Below, one piece after another: positions 60,101-64,000 of a stretch of 64,000 bases of DNA; position 1 is the first letter of the stretch, and the number at the start of each line of letters is the position of its first letter. This DNA comes from Astrocystis sublimbata (taxonomy: Eukaryota > Ascomycota > Sordariomycetes > Xylariales > Xylariaceae). The DNA lies in the NCBI GenBank assembly GCA_022453515.1, contig JAJNNY010000007.1, positions 496,001 through 560,000 of the forward strand. Reading direction: 5' to 3'. The notes below the pieces were generated by a model. The model had not been told where the DNA came from. It was given only the letters and a program-made list of their open reading frames with translations, and ran no database searches. Position numbers and translations under genes: made by a program.

Positions 60101-60654
60101 CATTCCGTATAGTCAATACCGGTCAATCACCAACAAGACAAAACTGGTCAACTTGGCTGCGATCGGGAACCGAGCCGACCTTCGACTTACTACACTACAC
60201 CCAGGTCGGCTACTTCTCTTTGGGACGAGGTAACAGGTCATCAACCACAGCCGCTGGTCCATATTCCTCGCTGCAGGCGCCGCTTGGCCTTACTGGGTTA
60301 TCCCGCGCCTAGCTCTTCCTCTTTTTTATACCACCCACAGGATTGATTGAAGGTAGATAGATGGGGAGCCTCTTCGTTCCTGTCTGCACTGTCCCGGCCT
60401 TTGTCTCTCCGGACAATTCGTACCCTGCCAAACGCAAGGACAAGGGGAGAGGAATTACACTTCGACTATCTAGGTTACCTAGTACAGTTGCTGTACAACC
60501 TGCATACGACCGCGTGTGGCCCTGTCCTCAGCTTCGCATCCCCGTCTGATTCGCGATCTGAAATACGCTACCTGGCGCATCTACACTACACCACACATTC
60601 TATACATCCGTCCTCCTAGTACTTATTCTCGACACCCTGGTCCTACCTAGGTAG

Positions 60655-60666
60655 CCCCCCCCCCCC
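60655..60666. repeat. C12 homopolymer adjoining a CTACCTAGGTAG site
   Basis: Twelve consecutive C immediately after a member of the TAGG/CCTA family, about 0.9 kb upstream of the copper-fist start codon. Confidence 0.8.
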
Positions 60667-61580
60667 ATCCTGCCCCCATCTCATCAATATCCCGATTTCC
60701 AACCCCGATCTCCATCTCCGTCGCTTACCTATGCACATACCCACATAGCTACCTACCCTACCGTGCTCTATTGATCTAGGTAGCTACTTGACCTCGCACA
60801 CTGTGACGGACATCCTCCCTCCCACATATCTATCTTCCAGTCTGTCCATTCCATAAACAGAGTGCGAGGAACCTTGGAGGCTACTCGGGTTATCCATTGC
60901 TATATACGCTGCAAGGTGAAGCGGTCCTAATAATATCAATTCGGGGCAAGCCAAGAGGAGTGGTGCATAGGTTGCAACATCTCCAGCGTTCCGTGCCCAC
61001 TTTATACGTCCTGCGGGCGCGCTGTCCCCTTTTTTTTTAGTTACCTTTTTAAGCCCACCTTCATCTTCCTGTTGGCGGTCTTCTCAGACGAGTGGGAGCC
61101 AAGGTAACAGCGGGAAATCGTCTGGTTGCCCCCAAGCAAATTGACGTTGTTACCTACCTACTTACTCGGCCCTTTGTCCCTGATCTTGCACACGCCTTGC
61201 AGCAGCAGTCGCAACTCCGTATCCCACCCAGCGCTTGTCCTCGGCGCTAGGATCTACCTTCTTTTATTTTGACTCGGCAGCTTACCCAACTTATACCATC
61301 TATCTCACTCTTTAAACTCACCGAGGCCTCCTCAATATCGCGCTGCACTTGTCACTCAACTGCCAATTTCCTTCTCACAGTGTCCACCTCGATCTCACTT
61401 CCGACATCTTCTCCATCTACCATTGACCGGTTGGGTTTTGGCGCCACATCCAACACCAACCGCTCGTATTCGAGCGCAATAGCAGCTCTTACGAATATTT
61501 GCCCTCGAATTTCGCAACAGCGGGTAGGAAAGAAGCGAGCGAGCCATACCTGAAAAAGAAGTCGCATAGCCAAAGAAACA

Positions 61581-63236
61581 ATGATAATTGAAGGGGAAAA
61601 ATATGCCTGCGAGGCATGTGTTCGCGGACACAGAGTCAGCAATTGTCACCATAACGGTAAGTAATTACGCCATGGCCTCCTCAATTCTGCATCATATTCC
61701 GTTCTTTCTTCACTTCGTTTACCGAACCATGTTTCGCGTCGGCTCATGTGCAATTGGTGCTGTGGTTTGTACATCGAACGAGCTGGCTGGCACTTACACA
61801 CACAATACTTCTCAACTGCAACCAACGATTAGCCAATGGGCGCGGAGCATTTTATTGCTGCTGCTATTGACTTATACGCCGATCTGTTACACTTACCTAC
61901 TGCATCACATCTCCGGTTCAACTACGTTCTGGCTTGATCTGCCTGTCGCTTCGTGCGATGGGCATGTTTGATTATTCGTGGGCTAACGTTAATGGTGCTA
62001 TGCACCTTGCTCAGAGCGACCGCTTCAGCACATCAATAAGAAAGGTCGGCCCGTATCCCAATGCCAGCACTGCCGTGCGATGCGCAAGTCGCGATCGTCT
62101 CATATAAAATGCGACTGCGGTGAGAAGACGCATAAATGCGCGCACCTGCAACCAACCATAGAAGGGCACAAGGGTGAGCTCACTATTCTAGCTGCCCCGG
62201 CCTACGCCTCGTCTAATTTTTGACCTGCCTAGAAACTTGTTGCTGTAACCATGGAGGGCGTTGTTCATGTTCTACCAAGAAGGAACCATCACTTGAACCC
62301 GTCCCCGAGTCCGAGTCCGAGGCCGAGCCGGTGGCGATCAAAGCCAAGTCCACGAGTAGCAGTAATAGCCATCGTCGCCGCCGCACCAATACAGCCAAAT
62401 CGGAACCGTTTCTCAGCTTCAACAAACAAGGCCACCACAAGCCCACCCACAAAAATGCGCGGCCATCCCAACACTATGGTCCGTATCCTCTCCACCGCAG
62501 TGCGACTATGAACACCATCAGTACAGGCACGAGCAAGAGAGAGGACGATCTCTTCAATTGCGGAAAGCCAGCCGGCCGCTCGCGGACAACTACGGTCTCG
62601 TCAACTGATCTAGAGGCTCGAATGATCAAATCAGAGCAAGCGTCACCTTTGATAGGGGGCGGCTCGTCATTCCAACATCTGAACAATCAACTGCCCCCTC
62701 TGGACTTATCCAGCATTCAGTACCCCGAGTACTCCTCGCTCGATCTCTTCGGCAGTGGCTTGTCGGATCATGACGCGCCCATTTTCAGCGCTGGCTTGAG
62801 CGCCGCTTCCGTTGACTGGAGGGAATACGGTGGCCTTGGATTTGATGGCGGCGACAGTCTTGCATCGTCTAGTTTCGATCAGGGCCAGGCATTCCCTGGG
62901 TTTGAATTAGCCGGATCTGTCGAGCCCACGCTCACATCGAATTCCGGCGACGTATCTGAAGTCGACGATCTCTCGTCCGCTTTCAACGACCACCCCTACA
63001 GTGGCGCACCCGGTAGCTACATGAGTGTACCCAACACCCTGTTGACGAGCAACGACCTCAACCCTTTCGATTTCGATCACTTCGAGGGAACCGCCCGCAC
63101 AAGCAAATTCATGTCCACGGCGTCCCCGCCAGATGACCCCGGCTACGGTGTTGATGAGTATTGGGGCATGACAAACTTCAACGACAGTGTGTCACATTCA
63201 CCCGATCCTATCGCCACTGCCTACTGGGACCAATAA
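61581..63236 (+). CDS. Copper-fist DNA-binding transcription factor
   Basis: Nuclear regulator of the Ace1/Mac1/Cuf1/Crf1 superfamily, which binds copper-response promoters. Exons are 61581-61656, 62015-62173 and 62233-63236, 412 aa; introns are 358 and 59 nt. The copper-fist zinc knuckle is complete: Cys10, Cys13, Cys22 and His24 with the conserved RGHR (YACEACVRGHRVSNCHH), followed over the first junction by the minor-groove motif KKGRP (residues 34-38). A second Cys cluster (SQCQHCRAMRKSRSSHIKC, CDCGEKTHKCAHL, TCCCNHGGRCSCS) is a likely Cu(I)-binding region. The remaining ~300 residues are Ser/Asp-rich with LDLSSIQYPEYSSLDLFGSG, typical of an acidic activation domain. It resembles Yarrowia Crf1-type proteins more than Mac1. 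Whether it activates on copper excess or starvation is not visible. Confidence 0.92.
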
Positions 63237-64000
63237 ACATGGGTATAGGTGGTCAAGCTGGTAATGTCATACGCTTTGTGTTGCTTTGCTTTACTGCTGT
63301 TTATTTAAGGCCTATTTAAAATACGGGATATCCGCCTGTATCGACTTCCTGCCATGTGGGACAAGAAAGACAAAGGCTTTTGTCTTCTACCCGAACCGCT
63401 TTTTTTGTTTTGTTTTACACATATATATATATCTTCTCACGATGCAAAGTTCACCACGAACTGCTCTACCCGATTTTCCATTTCTGCAACGATCATGTGT
63501 AAGCTGGGAATGGGAAAAGGTAAAGAATATTGGATAAGCGGCGAGCCCTCATCATTCTTAAGGGGAAGTAAGGGGTGTTTGTTATGTGTATTTTCTCTCT
63601 TTTCTGCTATGGGTGGTTTCTCCGGCACGACACAGCGGAGTTGGGTACATGGAGTCCTACAACTGAGATCATGCGGTTACGGTAGCACAGCGCGAATGAT
63701 TTTTATTGATACTTTGCTTTCACCAATTCCGTATCTTTGACCCTGCCTGTTCCTGTCCGTCATCTACATCGCATACACCTTGGCACTTTATCGACATATT
63801 CTCCTGGGAAACTCAGACTACCACGGTTGGTGTCAACAGGCTTGGCAGAGAGAGTTTCTTGAACAGCATTGTTGCATCACAAGACTAGAGAATTAGACGG
63901 CTTGGTTACGGATGTTGCAATCGATGAATAGAGCACCCGACGGCCACGAAGCCGAGCAGGATTGAGACGTGTTAAAGCTGACGAGATAATGAAACCATGA
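63237..64000. other. 3' flank of the copper-fist gene
   Basis: T-rich sequence with an (AT)n run near 63420-63432. No further gene is seen before the window ends. Confidence 0.5.

Larger units (their letters stand above)
47135..61580. other. 14.4-kb gene-poor region
   Basis: No frame here combines an ATG, coding-like composition, splice signals and a recognisable family. The longest frame (55943-56488, minus) lacks an ATG at its 5' end; its first in-frame ATG leaves about 150 codons of unfamiliar sequence. The region carries TAGG/CCTA sites (47433-47454, 54596-54626 and others), (GACA)n at 57172-57190, A12 at 54134-54145 and C12 at 60655-60666. Sequence from about 60600 to 61580 is C/T-rich and is probably the promoter and leader of the copper-fist gene. 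Confidence 0.5.

Overview
The window is eukaryotic nuclear DNA from a filamentous ascomycete (Pezizomycotina), most likely a Sordariomycete. The evidence is short GT...AG introns (54 to about 360 nt, mostly 55-110), intergenic spacing of kilobases, pyrimidine-rich promoter tracts, and filamentous-fungal proteins: a Neurospora-type carboxymuconate cyclase, a TCO89-like TORC1 subunit, a Crh-type wall transglycosylase, a copper-fist regulator and a compact HP1. The genus cannot be fixed from sequence alone. I saw no tRNA, rRNA, CRISPR array or intact transposon.

I can support 13 genes. Left to right: the 5' part of a TCO89-like gene (-, runs off the left edge); an MFSD5/MFS_5 transporter (+, 4042-5729); a GPI-anchored GH16 Crh transglycosylase (+, 9853-11103); a Mam3/CNNM DUF21-CBS membrane protein (-, 14004-16489); 3-carboxy-cis,cis-muconate cyclase (-, 17783-19028) divergent from an intradiol ring-cleavage dioxygenase (+, 20521-21619); a ZIP zinc transporter (-, 24133-25577); haem A synthase COX15 (+, 30422-32014); a 50-residue single-pass membrane protein (-, 37099-37251); HP1 with chromo and chromoshadow domains (-, 38594-39656); an unrecognised zinc-knuckle/coiled-coil/acidic protein (+, 41527-43776); a ketopantoate-reductase-family enzyme (-, 45846-47134); and a copper-fist transcription factor (+, 61581-63236). 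Exon models were built by hand from splice signals, frame and family similarity; every model closes in frame.

Gene density is low, about one per 5 kb. The long intergenic stretches, above all 47135-61580, hold no ORF I can defend. They are sprinkled with a palindromic TAGG/CCTA tetranucleotide motif (two sites are the same perfect 20-bp palindrome), which I did not see in any coding exon.

Functionally, the one clear pathway unit is the divergent cyclase/dioxygenase pair, which fits fungal aromatic-ring catabolism into the 3-oxoadipate or hydroxyquinol routes. Several other genes concern metals (ZIP zinc uptake, Mam3/CNNM, an MFSD5-like putative molybdate carrier, a copper-fist regulator, COX15), but they are scattered and I do not claim a cluster. 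I found no convincing new multi-gene system. The best leads are the divergent aromatic pair, the dispersed palindrome family, apparent AAG 3' splice sites, and the 14-kb region without recognisable genes.
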